NCBI RefSeq assembly: GCF_902706035.1 | Contig: NZ_CACSJA010000001.1 | Coordinates: 310,001 to 374,000, forward strand | Source: Pantoea sp. 18069 | Lineage (GTDB): Bacteria; Pseudomonadota; Gammaproteobacteria; Burkholderiales; Burkholderiaceae_C | Reading direction: 5' to 3' | Length of the DNA: 64,000 bases | Shown: positions 35,344 to 44,255 of the stretch, piece by piece | Numbering within the stretch: the stretch's first letter is position 1 | Layout of the letters: each line of letters opens with the position of its first letter | Translations under genes and position numbers: made by a program | Notes under the pieces: generated by a model | Database searches by the model: none | What the model was told of the DNA's origin: nothing | The model's input: the letters and a program-made list of their open reading frames with translations, nothing else

Positions 35344-35835
35344 CTATAGAAATCGCTCAAGCAGGCGCTGCGAAGCGCGGTCCAGCGCGCTCGTGTCGGG
35401 CACGGCGAACTGCACGCCGTCGCTGCCCGCGATGCGCAGGCGCGTGCGGCCATGGAGCTTGCGTATGTCTTCCTCGGCCTTGAGCACCAGCTGGGTCGCG
35501 CCGCGGTCGGTGTCGACTTCCCAGGTGCTGGGCGTCGAAAAGCCCGAGACGCTGCGTATCCTGAGGATGGTCGGCACGAACTCGCGCACCGCGAGGTCCT
35601 GCTCGATCAGTTCCCGCGCGGCCGGCGGCAGCTGGTCCATGTGCGCGACCCACAGCGCCTCCTTGCCGTCGCCGCGCATCAGCGACAGCCCTTCCTCGGG
35701 CGCGGCCATGGGAAACGCGCGCACCGGCACCACGCCCACATGGCGCGTGCCGTCGGCCAGCGTCAATACCAGGCAGCCATGGGCGTCGCGCTGCAACTGC
35801 AGGTCCAGCGGGGTCATATCCAATGTGTCAGCCAT
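35344..35835 (-). CDS. DUF1854 family protein associated with cyanophycin metabolism
   Basis: 163 aa cytosolic protein. It matches the DUF1854 pattern: DGTRHVGVVPVRAFPMAAPEEGLSLMRGDGKEALWVAHMDQLPPAARELIEQDLAVREFVPTILRI... with SGFSTPSTWEVDTDRGATQLVLKAEEDIRKL and LRIAGSDGVQFAVPD. Known: this family is regularly encoded beside an ABC exporter and the two cyanophycin synthetases, as here, but its activity is unknown. It is translated 4 nt after the ABC transporter stop and closes that operon. Confidence 0.88.
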   Translation of the reverse strand: MADTLDMTPLDLQLQRDAHGCLVLTLADGTRHVGVVPVRAFPMAAPEEGLSLMRGDGKEALWVAHMDQLPPAARELIEQDLAVREFVPTILRIRSVSGFSTPSTWEVDTDRGATQLVLKAEEDIRKLHGRTRLRIAGSDGVQFAVPDTSALDRASQRLLERFL

Positions 35836-35839
35836 GGCT

Positions 35840-38137
35840 TCAGTCCTTGATCAGCGTGGTTTGCAGCAGCAGGCCCGCAGCCTGCGCATCTTCTTCGGCG
35901 CGCCGTGCCTGGGCTTCGTAGAGCCGCCAGTAGGCGCCGCGCAGCGCGATGAGTTCGTCGTGCGGGCCGACTTCGACGATTTCGCCGCGGTCCATGACCA
36001 CCAGGCGATCGGCCTTGCGCAGCGTGGACAGGCGGTGGGCGATCGCAATCGTGGTCCGGCCCTGTACCAGGTTGTCGAGTGCTTTCTGGATTTCCTTTTC
36101 GGTTTCGGTGTCCACGGCCGAGGTCGCTTCGTCGAGGATCAGGATGCGCGGGTCGATCAGCAGCGCGCGCGCGATGCTGATGCGCTGGCGCTCGCCGCCC
36201 GACAGGCTCTGGCCGCGCTCGCCGACCAGCGAATCGTAGCCCTGGGGCAGGCGCAAAATGAATTCGTGCGCATGGGCGGCGCGCGCCGCGGCGACGATTT
36301 CGGCGCGCGTGGCTCCGGGCTTGCCATAGGCGATGTTCTCGGCAATGGTGCCGAAGAACAGGAACGGCTCCTGCAGCACCAGGCCGATGTTGCGGCGGTA
36401 ATCGGACACCGAGATGCGGCGCACGTCCACGCCGTCGAGCTGGATCGAGCCGGCCGAGACGTCGAAGAAGCGGCAGATCAGGTTGACCAGCGTGCTCTTG
36501 CCCGAACCGCTGTGGCCGACCAGGCCTATCATCTCGCCGGGCCGTATCTCCAGGTCCAAGTGCTTGATCACGCTGCGGCTGCCGTAGCGAAAGCCCACGT
36601 CCTTCATGGTGATCGCGCCCGCTACCCGGTCCATTTTCACGGGGTTGGCGGGCTGGGGCACGTTGCTCACATGGTCGAGGATGTCGAAGATGCGCTTGGC
36701 GCCGGCAGCGGCCTTCTGCGTGACCGAGACGATGCGGCTCATGGAGTCCAGACGCGTGTAGAAGCGGCCGATATAGGCAATGAACGCGGTCAGCACACCG
36801 ACGGTGATTGAGCCGTCCGCGACCAGGTAGATGCCGAAGCCCCAGACGATCAGCAGACCGATTTCGGTCAGCAGCGTCACGGTGGGCGTGAACAGCGACC
36901 AGGTCTTGTTGACCTTGTCGTTGGCCTGCAGGTTGATCTGGTTGGCGTCGTTGAAGCGGGCGGCTTCGCGCTTTTCCTGGGCGAAGGCCTTGACCACGCG
37001 AATGCCGGGAATGGTGTCGGCGAGCACATTGGTGACTTCGGACCAGACGCGGTCGATCTTCTCGAAGCCGGTGCGCAGGCGGTCGCGCACGGTGTGTATC
37101 ATCCAGGCAATGAACGGCAGCGGCACCAGCGTCACCAGCGCCAGCCAGGGGTTGATCGAGAACAGGATCACCGACGTCATCACGATCATCAGCACATCCG
37201 TGACGAAATCGAGCGCGTTGAGTGATAGAAAGAGGTTGATGCGGTCGGTTTCGGTACCGATGCGCGCCATCAGGTCGCCCGTGCGCTTGCTGCCGTAGTA
37301 ATCGAGCGACAGGGTCAGCAGGTGGTTGTAGGTGGTGGTGCGCAGGTTCGCTCCTATGCGCTCGGAGACCTTGGCGAGCACGAAAGTGCGCGCCCAGCCC
37401 AGCGCCCAGGCGAGCAGGGCCGAGATCAGCAGCGCGCTCAGGTAGAAAACCACGAGCCCGGAGTCGATCTGTTCGCCGTTCTGGAACGGGATCAGGATCT
37501 TGTCCATCAGCGGAATGGTCAGGTAGGGCGCGACCAGTTGCGCGCCGGTCGTGGCCAGCGTCAGCACAAAGCCCAGCAGCAGTTGCCCCTGGTAGGGCTT
37601 GGCAAAGCGCCACAGGCGCAGCAGCACCCAGGTCGAGGTCTGGGGCGCCTGCTGGCGCGCGCAGGCCGGGCAGTCGTCGGTGTCGGGCGGCAAGGTGGCA
37701 TGGCAGACCGGGCAATGCGCGGTTTCCTCGTCGTCGAGCGCGCTGTAGGACTGCGCGCGCGCGATGCGTTCGCGCTGGCGATCGAACTGCTGCTGCAGCA
37801 GCACCATCGCGGCCTGGTGGCTCAGCGTGACGAACCAGTGGGCCAGGCGCGCATCGTGGTTGTGCAGTTCCAGATGACCGACCCCGCCATGGTCCTGCAG
37901 ACGCAAGCTCTGATCGACAGCAAGCACCCACTCACTCCACTGCCCGGACTTCGGATCGCAGGCCAGCAATCTTTCCTGCGTCAGGGCCAACAGACCATTG
38001 CCGAACTGCAAATCAGCACTCAGGTCAACCGGGACGATGGCTAGGACGTTCTCATCAGAAGCGAGCTTGGCTCGCAGTTCGTCCCCCAGAGGGCCGGCAA
38101 AGACTGCCGAGGCGTCCACAGTATGGTGATGTTGCAT
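35840..38137 (-). CDS. ABC exporter (TM-NBD half-transporter) associated with cyanophycin metabolism
   Basis: 765 aa, homodimeric type IV exporter architecture. Residues ~1-165 are an extra soluble domain (VLAIVPVDLSADLQFGNGLLALTQERLLACD...), followed by a zinc-ribbon-like pair CPVCHATLPPDTDDCPAC (about 178-195). Then six TM helices (about 210-510) and the NBD with Walker A GHSGSGKST, Q-loop LVLQEPFLF, signature LSGGERQR, Walker B ILILDEATSAVD and H-loop IAHRLST. MsbA-like exporters normally lack the N-terminal ~200 residues. It is divergent from the cyanophycin synthetase genes, with about 200 bp between. Substrate is unknown. Confidence 0.92.
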   Translation of the reverse strand: MQHHHTVDASAVFAGPLGDELRAKLASDENVLAIVPVDLSADLQFGNGLLALTQERLLACDPKSGQWSEWVLAVDQSLRLQDHGGVGHLELHNHDARLAHWFVTLSHQAAMVLLQQQFDRQRERIARAQSYSALDDEETAHCPVCHATLPPDTDDCPACARQQAPQTSTWVLLRLWRFAKPYQGQLLLGFVLTLATTGAQLVAPYLTIPLMDKILIPFQNGEQIDSGLVVFYLSALLISALLAWALGWARTFVLAKVSERIGANLRTTTYNHLLTLSLDYYGSKRTGDLMARIGTETDRINLFLSLNALDFVTDVLMIVMTSVILFSINPWLALVTLVPLPFIAWMIHTVRDRLRTGFEKIDRVWSEVTNVLADTIPGIRVVKAFAQEKREAARFNDANQINLQANDKVNKTWSLFTPTVTLLTEIGLLIVWGFGIYLVADGSITVGVLTAFIAYIGRFYTRLDSMSRIVSVTQKAAAGAKRIFDILDHVSNVPQPANPVKMDRVAGAITMKDVGFRYGSRSVIKHLDLEIRPGEMIGLVGHSGSGKSTLVNLICRFFDVSAGSIQLDGVDVRRISVSDYRRNIGLVLQEPFLFFGTIAENIAYGKPGATRAEIVAAARAAHAHEFILRLPQGYDSLVGERGQSLSGGERQRISIARALLIDPRILILDEATSAVDTETEKEIQKALDNLVQGRTTIAIAHRLSTLRKADRLVVMDRGEIVEVGPHDELIALRGAYWRLYEAQARRAEEDAQAAGLLLQTTLIKD

Positions 38138-38340
38138 GTTGAATTATTTTCCTCCGCCGCTGGCGGCTCCAAGAGTCTTACGGACAACCGCATCGGCATG
38201 GTGAACGCGGCAGCGCCGGACACTCGTTACCCATTGCTCAACGCGCGAGCCTGCATTTAGGCTGACAAACGGCACAATGCCTTTCACTCCCGGGCAGGAA
38301 AGAACCATCCTGCTCCCCCCTTCCTTACCCGCAGAATGAC

Positions 38341-40512
38341 ATGGCGAAACTCAACGATATCCAACTCCTGCGTACCACCTTCCTGCGCGGCCCCAGTGTC
38401 TGGACCTATAGGCCCGTGCTCGAGGTGTGGCTGGATCTGGGTGAACTCGAAGAATATCCGTCCAACAAGATTCCCGGCCTCAACGAACGCCTGACCCGCT
38501 GGCTGCCCGACCTGATCGAGCACACCTGCGGCGTCGGCGAGCGCGGCGGCTTCATTCAGCGGCTCGAAGGGGGCACCTGGATGGGCCATGTGCTCGAGCA
38601 TGTGGTCATCGAGCTGCTGAACCTCGCCGGCCTGCCCGCCGAATTCGGCCAGACACGCGAAATCTCCAAGCGTGGCGTGTACCGCATGGTATTTCGCTGC
38701 CCCGAGGAAGCCGTGGCCCGCGTGGCGCTCGAAATGGGCCACAAGCTGCTGATGGCCGCGATCAACGACCAGCCGTTCGATCTCAAGCCCGCGATCCACG
38801 CGATCAAGACCGCAATCAACGACCGCTACCTCGGGCCCTCGACCGGCTGCATCGTCGACGCCGCGAGCGAGCGTCGCATTCCGCATATCCGTCTCAACGA
38901 CGGCAACCTGGTGCAGCTCGGCTACGGCGCGGCCCAGCGCCGCATCTGGACCGCAGAGTCCGACCAGACCAGCGCGATCGCCGAAGGCATTGCCCAGGAC
39001 AAGGACTTCACCAAGCGCCTGCTCGCGGCCTGCGGCGTGCCCGTGCCCGAAGGCCAGGTGGTCAACAGCCCCGAGGAAGCCTGGGAAGTCGCGCAGGACA
39101 TCGGCACGCCGGTCACCGTCAAGCCGTCCGACGGCAACCACGCGCGTGGCGTGACGCTGGAGCTTTACGCGGAAAACGATATCAAGGCCGCGTTCGCGCT
39201 GGCCCGGCCCGAAGGCTCGGACGTGATCGTCGAGAAGTTCATCGATGGCGTAGAGCACCGCATTCTGGTCGTCGGCGGCAAGGTGGCCGCCGCGACCAAG
39301 GGCGAGACCGTGAGCGTCTACGGCAACGGCACGGCGACGCTCGGTGAGCTGGTCGAAGTGCTCAACCAGGACCCGCGCCGCGGCCCCGAGCAGGAGTTCC
39401 CGCTCGACTGGATCAACCTGCAGGCCGGCGCCGTGAAGCTCGAGCTCAACCGCCAGAACGTCACGCCCGATTCCATCATTCCCAAGGGCCAGGCCGTGCT
39501 GCTGCAGCGCAACGGCAACATGGCGATCGACTGCACCGACGACGTGCATCCGGACGTGGCGTACTACGCGACGCTGGCCGCGAAGATCGTCGGGCTCGAC
39601 ATCGCGGGCATGGACATGATCCTCAAGGACGTTTCCCAGCCCATGCAGGGTCAGGGCGCCATCCTCGAAGTCAACGCCGGCCCGGGCCTGCTGATGCACC
39701 TCAAGCCCACCAACGGCGCGCCGCGCCCCGTGGGCATGGCGATTGCCGACCACCTGTTCCCGCGCACAGAGGAAGACCGCGATGCAGGCCGCATTCCCCT
39801 CGTGGGCATCGTCGGCACGCGCGAGAACGCGTTCATCGCACGTCTCGTGGGCTGGCTGCTGCAGCTGTCGGGCAAGCGCACCGGCGTGGCCAGCAGCGAA
39901 GGCATGTTCCTCGCCAACCGCCGCACGCAAAAAACCGATACCGCCAACTGGGCGGGCGCGCACCGCCTGCTCACAAACCGCCTGGCCGAAGCCGCGGTGA
40001 TCCAGACCACGCCGCGCTCCATTCTGGAAGAAGGCCTGGCCTATGACCGCTGCCTGATCGGCGTGGTCACCGACATGGACGGCTACGCAACGCTGGCCGA
40101 CCACGACGTGCTCGAGGCCGGCCAGATGCGCCGCGTGATCCGCACCCAGATCGACGTGGTGCTGACCCACGGCGCGGGCGTGCTCAATGCCGACCTGCCC
40201 GAAGTCGCCGATCTGGCCGAGCTCAGCGACGGCGAAGTGATTCTGTACACGCTGGACGCGGCCAACCCCGTGGTCGCGGCCCACCGCCAGGACAACGAAG
40301 GCGGCCGCGCCGTGCTCGTCAAGGACAGCAATGTGGTGCTGGCCACGGGGGCGCAGGAGCGCGTGCTGGGCACGCTGGCCGCGCTTTCGCTGCCCGGTGG
40401 CAAGCGCCCCGACACGCCGGCGCTGCTGGCCGCGATCGCCGCGGCCTGGGCGCTCGATATCTCGCCCGATCTGATCGGCGCCGGTATCAAGACCTTCGAA
40501 TACAGCAACTGA
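38341..40512 (+). CDS. Cyanophycin synthetase-like protein CphA' with a degenerate Mur-ligase domain
   Basis: 723 aa. N-terminal cyanophycin-synthetase domain (LRGPSVWTYRPVLEVWLDLGELEEYPSNKIPGLNERL...), then an ATP-grasp domain (TVKPSDGNHARGVTLELY, VIVEKFIDGVEHRILVVGGK, ILEVNAGPGLLMHLKPTNG). The C-terminal Mur-ligase-like domain is shortened and has VGIVGTRENAFIARLVG where CphA has GTNGKTTT, so the P-loop is lost (near residues 487-500). It resembles the CphA'/CphA2-type paralogue. Likely it keeps only one ligase activity or acts with CphA. First gene of the pair; cphA begins 70 nt after its stop. Confidence 0.93.
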   Translation: MAKLNDIQLLRTTFLRGPSVWTYRPVLEVWLDLGELEEYPSNKIPGLNERLTRWLPDLIEHTCGVGERGGFIQRLEGGTWMGHVLEHVVIELLNLAGLPAEFGQTREISKRGVYRMVFRCPEEAVARVALEMGHKLLMAAINDQPFDLKPAIHAIKTAINDRYLGPSTGCIVDAASERRIPHIRLNDGNLVQLGYGAAQRRIWTAESDQTSAIAEGIAQDKDFTKRLLAACGVPVPEGQVVNSPEEAWEVAQDIGTPVTVKPSDGNHARGVTLELYAENDIKAAFALARPEGSDVIVEKFIDGVEHRILVVGGKVAAATKGETVSVYGNGTATLGELVEVLNQDPRRGPEQEFPLDWINLQAGAVKLELNRQNVTPDSIIPKGQAVLLQRNGNMAIDCTDDVHPDVAYYATLAAKIVGLDIAGMDMILKDVSQPMQGQGAILEVNAGPGLLMHLKPTNGAPRPVGMAIADHLFPRTEEDRDAGRIPLVGIVGTRENAFIARLVGWLLQLSGKRTGVASSEGMFLANRRTQKTDTANWAGAHRLLTNRLAEAAVIQTTPRSILEEGLAYDRCLIGVVTDMDGYATLADHDVLEAGQMRRVIRTQIDVVLTHGAGVLNADLPEVADLAELSDGEVILYTLDAANPVVAAHRQDNEGGRAVLVKDSNVVLATGAQERVLGTLAALSLPGGKRPDTPALLAAIAAAWALDISPDLIGAGIKTFEYSN

Positions 40513-40582
40513 TTTCACGCAAACCACGACGACATGCATGCCGGCTGGCCCCACGCCAGTCCGCCATCTGAAAGAACCCACT

Positions 40583-43168
40583 ATGCAGATCACCCGCATC
40601 CGCGCCTTGCGTGGCCCGAATCTCTGGACCCGCAGCACCGCCATCGAAGCCATCGTGCAGTGCGAAGACAACGAGCAGTGCTACACCGCCATTGCCGGCT
40701 TCGAGGAAAAGCTGCGCGCGCGCTTCCCCAACATCGCGCCGCTGCAGCCCCATGGCGCAGCCCAGCGCCTGTCGCTGGCCCATGTGCTCGAAGTCGCGGC
40801 GCTGTCGCTACAGGCCCGGGCCGGCTGCCCCGTGACGTTCAGCCGCACCCAGGAAACCCTGGAGCAAGGCACGTTCCAGGTGGTGGTCGAGTACACCGAG
40901 GAAACCGTTGGCAAGCGGGCCATGGAAAGGGCGCTGGAACTGGTGCAGGCCGCGCTCGGCGACACCGCTTTCGACGCCGAAGCCGCGATCATCGCCTTGC
41001 GCGAACTCAATGAAGAAGAGCGCATCGGCCCCTCCACCGGCGCCATCGTCGACGCGGCCGTGGCGCGCGGCATTCCGTTTCGCCGCCTGACTTCGGGCTC
41101 GCTGGTGCAACTGGGCTGGGGCGCGAAAGCGCGCCGCATCCAGGCCGCCGAGCTCGACAACACCAGCGCCGTCGCCGAATCCATCGCCCAGGACAAGGAC
41201 CTGACCAAGCGCCTGCTGCACTCGGCCGGCGTGCCCGTGCCGCTGGGCCGCCCGGTCGAGACGGTCGATGAAGCCTGGGAAGTCGCGCTCGAAGTCGGCC
41301 TGCCGGTCGTGGTCAAGCCCCAGGACGGCAACCAGGGCAAGGGCGTGACGGTCAACCTGACCGAACGCGGCCAGTTCGAATCCGCCTACGCCTCGGCCGC
41401 GAAGTACGGCACGGTGATGGTCGAGCGCTTCCTGCCCGGCCATGACTTCCGCCTGCTGGTCGTCGGCGACCAGCTCGTCGCCGCCGCGCGCCGCGAGCCG
41501 CCCCAGGTGCTCGGCGACGGCCAGCACACGATCCGCCAGTTGGTCGACACCGTCAACCTGGACCCGCGCCGCGGCTCGGGCCATGGCACGGCGCTGACCA
41601 AGATCCGCCTCGACGACATCGCCGTCGCGCATATCGCGGCCGAAGGCCTGACGCCCGAGTCCGTGCCCGCCCAGGGCCAGCGCGTGGTGCTGCGCAACAA
41701 CGCCAATCTGTCGACCGGCGGCAGCGCGACCGACGTGACCGATGACGTGCACCCCGAGATCGCGGCGCGCGCCGTCGAGGCCGCGCAGACCATAGGCCTG
41801 CACATCTGCGGCGTCGATGTGGTCTGCGAAACCATGCTGCGCCCGCTCGAGGAGCAAAACGGCGGCGTGGTCGAAGTCAACGCCGCGCCCGGCCTGCGCA
41901 TGCACCTCGCACCCTCGTTCGGCAAGCCGCGCAACGTCGGCGTGCCCATGGTCGACCAGCTGTTCGCCCATGGCCAGGACGGCCGCATTCCCCTGATCGC
42001 CGTGACCGGCACCAACGGCAAGACCACGACGGCGCGCATCATCGGCCACCTGTTCACGGCCCATGGCCTGCGCGTGGGCATGACCAACACCGATGGCGTC
42101 TACGTCAACGGCCGCCAGATCGACAGCGGCGACTGCTCGGGCCCGCGCAGCGCGCGCAATGTGCTGGCCCACCCCGAAGTCGACGCCGCCGTGCTCGAAT
42201 GCGCGCGCGGCGGCATCCTGCGCGAAGGCCTGGGCTTTGACCACTGCCAGGTCGCCGTGGTGACCAACGTCGGCGAAGGCGACCACCTGGGCCTGAACTT
42301 CATCACCACCGTCGAAGACCTGGCCGTGCTCAAGCGCGTGATCGTGCAAAACGTCACGCCCACGGGCTACGCCGTGCTCAACGCCATCGACCCGCATGTC
42401 GCGGCCATGGCCAGCGTCTGCCCCGGCAAGATCATCTACTTCGCGGCCGACCGCCACCACCCGGTGATGGCCACGCACCGCGCCCAGGGCAACCGCGTGG
42501 TCTACGTCGACGGCGATGCGATCGTCGCCGCCGAAGGCTCGTGGCGCGAAACCATTTTGCTGCGCGACGTGCCGATCACGCGCGCCGGCAGCATAGGCTT
42601 CCAGGTCGAGAACGTGATGGCGGCCACGGCCGCGGCCTGGGGCGCTCAGCTTCCCTGGGAAACCATACGCCGCGGCCTGTCGGGCTTCGTCAACGACAGC
42701 GACAACGCGCCCGGCCGCTTCAACGTCATGGACTACCGCGGCGCGACCATCATCGCCGACTACGGCCACAACCCGGACGCGATGCGCGCGCTGGTCCAGG
42801 CCGTCGAAGCCATGCCCGCGAAGAAGCGCAGCGTGGTCATCAGCGGCGCGGGCGACCGCCGCGACCAGGACATCAGCGAGCAGACCAAGATCCTGGGCCA
42901 TGCGTTCGACGATGTGGTGCTCTACCAGGACGCATGCCAGCGCGGCCGCGAGAACGGCGAAGTGCTGCGCCTGCTGCAGCAGGGCCTGGCCGGTGCGAGC
43001 CGCACCAGCTATGTGACCGAAATCCAGGGCGAGTTCGTGGCCATAGACCACGCGCTCGCGCGCCTGCAGCCCGGCGACCTGTGCCTAGTGCTGATCGACC
43101 AGGTCGAGCTCGCGCTGGCCCATCTGCAAAAGCATGTAGCCGAAGCGGATCTGAAAAGCACCCCCTGA
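40583..43168 (+). CDS. cphA: Cyanophycin synthetase
   Basis: 861 aa. Makes the nitrogen store multi-L-arginyl-poly-L-aspartate. N-terminal domain (ITRIRALRGPNLWTRSTAIEAIVQCED), ATP-grasp domain adding Asp (VVKPQDGNQGKGVTVNLT, VMVERFLPGHDFRLLVVGD, VEVNAAPGLRMHLAPS) and Mur-ligase-like domain adding Arg, with an intact P-loop VTGTNGKTTTARII near residues 473-486, followed by GMTNTDGVYVNGR and DYGHNPDAM. Start MQITRIRALRGPNLW has GAAAGAA upstream; an in-frame ATG at 40538 would add 15 unlike residues. No cyanophycinase gene is in the window. Confidence 0.96.
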   Translation: MQITRIRALRGPNLWTRSTAIEAIVQCEDNEQCYTAIAGFEEKLRARFPNIAPLQPHGAAQRLSLAHVLEVAALSLQARAGCPVTFSRTQETLEQGTFQVVVEYTEETVGKRAMERALELVQAALGDTAFDAEAAIIALRELNEEERIGPSTGAIVDAAVARGIPFRRLTSGSLVQLGWGAKARRIQAAELDNTSAVAESIAQDKDLTKRLLHSAGVPVPLGRPVETVDEAWEVALEVGLPVVVKPQDGNQGKGVTVNLTERGQFESAYASAAKYGTVMVERFLPGHDFRLLVVGDQLVAAARREPPQVLGDGQHTIRQLVDTVNLDPRRGSGHGTALTKIRLDDIAVAHIAAEGLTPESVPAQGQRVVLRNNANLSTGGSATDVTDDVHPEIAARAVEAAQTIGLHICGVDVVCETMLRPLEEQNGGVVEVNAAPGLRMHLAPSFGKPRNVGVPMVDQLFAHGQDGRIPLIAVTGTNGKTTTARIIGHLFTAHGLRVGMTNTDGVYVNGRQIDSGDCSGPRSARNVLAHPEVDAAVLECARGGILREGLGFDHCQVAVVTNVGEGDHLGLNFITTVEDLAVLKRVIVQNVTPTGYAVLNAIDPHVAAMASVCPGKIIYFAADRHHPVMATHRAQGNRVVYVDGDAIVAAEGSWRETILLRDVPITRAGSIGFQVENVMAATAAAWGAQLPWETIRRGLSGFVNDSDNAPGRFNVMDYRGATIIADYGHNPDAMRALVQAVEAMPAKKRSVVISGAGDRRDQDISEQTKILGHAFDDVVLYQDACQRGRENGEVLRLLQQGLAGASRTSYVTEIQGEFVAIDHALARLQPGDLCLVLIDQVELALAHLQKHVAEADLKSTP

Positions 43169-43211
43169 GCCGCTGGCACGGCTTGAGTGCCTTGCATAGC
43201 TCAGATGGTAC

Positions 43212-43241
43212 AAACTGGGGGGCCCATCGCTCCCCTTTTTC
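43212..43241 (+). terminator. Possible terminator after cphA
   Basis: A G-run (GGGGGG) and CTCCCC can pair around CCCATCG, followed by TTTTT. It lies 45 nt after the cphA stop and 12 nt before the CreA start. The stem is short. Confidence 0.4.
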
Positions 43242-43252
43242 ATTCAGCCCCC

Positions 43253-43732
43253 ATGCCCCATAAAACGCTCAAAGCCCTGCTGATTCTTGCCCTGGCGGGC
43301 TGCGGCGCCGCCCAGACCGAAACCATTGGCTCGGTCGATACCGTGTTCAAGCTGCTGGGCCCGGACCACAAGATCGTGGTCGATGCCTATGACGATCCCA
43401 AGGTGCCTGGCGTGACCTGCTATGTCTCGCGCGCCAAGACCGGCGGCATCAAGGGCGGGCTGGGCCTGGCCGAAGACCGCGCCGAAGCATCGATCAGCTG
43501 CCACCAGACCGGCCCGATCCAGATCACCGAACCGCTGCGCCAGCAGGAAGAGGTCTACAGCGAACGCGCCTCGCTGCTGTTCAAGCGCCTGCGCGTGGTG
43601 CGCATGCTCGACGTGCCGCGCAACACGCTGGTCTACATGACCTATTCCGACCGCGTGATCGAAGGTTCGCCGCAAAACAGCGTCACGGCCGTGCCCGTGC
43701 CGCGCGCCACGCCTATCCCGGTGAAGAAATAG
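43253..43732 (+). CDS. creA: CreA family periplasmic protein
   Basis: 159 aa. N-terminal signal [21 protein letters not shown], with a lipobox-like LAGC or cleavage after AAQ, then the CreA core: [65 protein letters not shown] and [38 protein letters not shown]. Two cysteines of the mature protein (CYVS, SCHQ) could form a disulfide. Function is not established for the family. Independent of the cph genes as far as can be seen. Confidence 0.93.
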   Translation: MPHKTLKALLILALAGCGAAQTETIGSVDTVFKLLGPDHKIVVDAYDDPKVPGVTCYVSRAKTGGIKGGLGLAEDRAEASISCHQTGPIQITEPLRQQEEVYSERASLLFKRLRVVRMLDVPRNTLVYMTYSDRVIEGSPQNSVTAVPVPRATPIPVKK

Positions 43733-43817
43733 CCGCCCAAGGACGACTCCGGCCTACAGGCTGCGCGCGGCAGCCGGCCTAGCATGGGGACTTGCTCCCC
43801 GCGCAAAGGATAAAACC

Positions 43818-44093
43818 ATGGCCAAGCCCCAGACTCCCGAGAAGTCCTCCACGCCCACAGCGACCATCGACACACCGCGCAGCGTCGACACCACAGAGCG
43901 CGAAGACGGCGACCCGAGCAAAGCGCCCAAGCTGCCGCACGAGCGCGACGAATCGGTCGACATGACCCATGGCGCGCCCAGCGAAAAGATGCGCCAGGCC
44001 CATGCCGATATCGCCAGCGGCCAGCAGGACACCGACGCGCGCAATACCGAGGCGCGCCGGCTGGACCCCAAGAACAATCCGCGGGCTTCTTGA
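43818..44093 (+). CDS. Small hydrophilic protein of unknown function
   Basis: 91 aa, start ATG 43818 preceded by AAAGGATAAAACC, a good ribosome site. Composition is Pro/Thr/Ser/Asp/Glu/Lys-rich with no hydrophobic core (MAKPQTPEKSSTPTATIDTP...), suggesting an intrinsically disordered protein. No family recognised. It lies between creA and the palindromic repeat that separates it from the convergent Hsp70 operon. Confidence 0.65.
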   Translation: MAKPQTPEKSSTPTATIDTPRSVDTTEREDGDPSKAPKLPHERDESVDMTHGAPSEKMRQAHADIASGQQDTDARNTEARRLDPKNNPRAS

Positions 44094-44143
44094 TGCTTCG
44101 TGCCGCAAAAAGCCTCGGTGGATAATTTGACGCCCTGCGTTCA

Positions 44144-44221
44144 CCCTTCGACAAGCTCAGGGCGAACGGATGTCGCCACTACCGTTCGCCCTGAGCCTGC
44201 CTGCGCGGCCCGGTCGAAGGG
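44144..44221. repeat. Long interspersed palindromic repeat
   Basis: Arms CCCTTCGACAAGCTCAGG.. (44144-44169) and their inverse (..CCTGAGC...GTCGAAGGG, 44182-44221) with GCGAACGG/CCGTTCGC inside. This is a well-known dispersed palindrome class in proteobacterial intergenic regions. It lies between convergent genes and may end transcription from both sides. Confidence 0.75.
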
Positions 44222-44255
44222 CGTTTCAGGGCGCTGCGTTCGATAGCCTTCTCGA

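Noticed and set aside
40534..41013. Alternative frame overlapping the cphA start
   Set aside because: It lies in another frame over the conserved CphA N-terminal domain, which is clearly the coding frame.
43190..43216. tRNA-like string (ATAGCTCAGATGGTA) after cphA
   Set aside because: It looks like a tRNA D-arm, but no acceptor stem, anticodon arm or T-arm follows; the sequence runs into a G-run/C-run hairpin.
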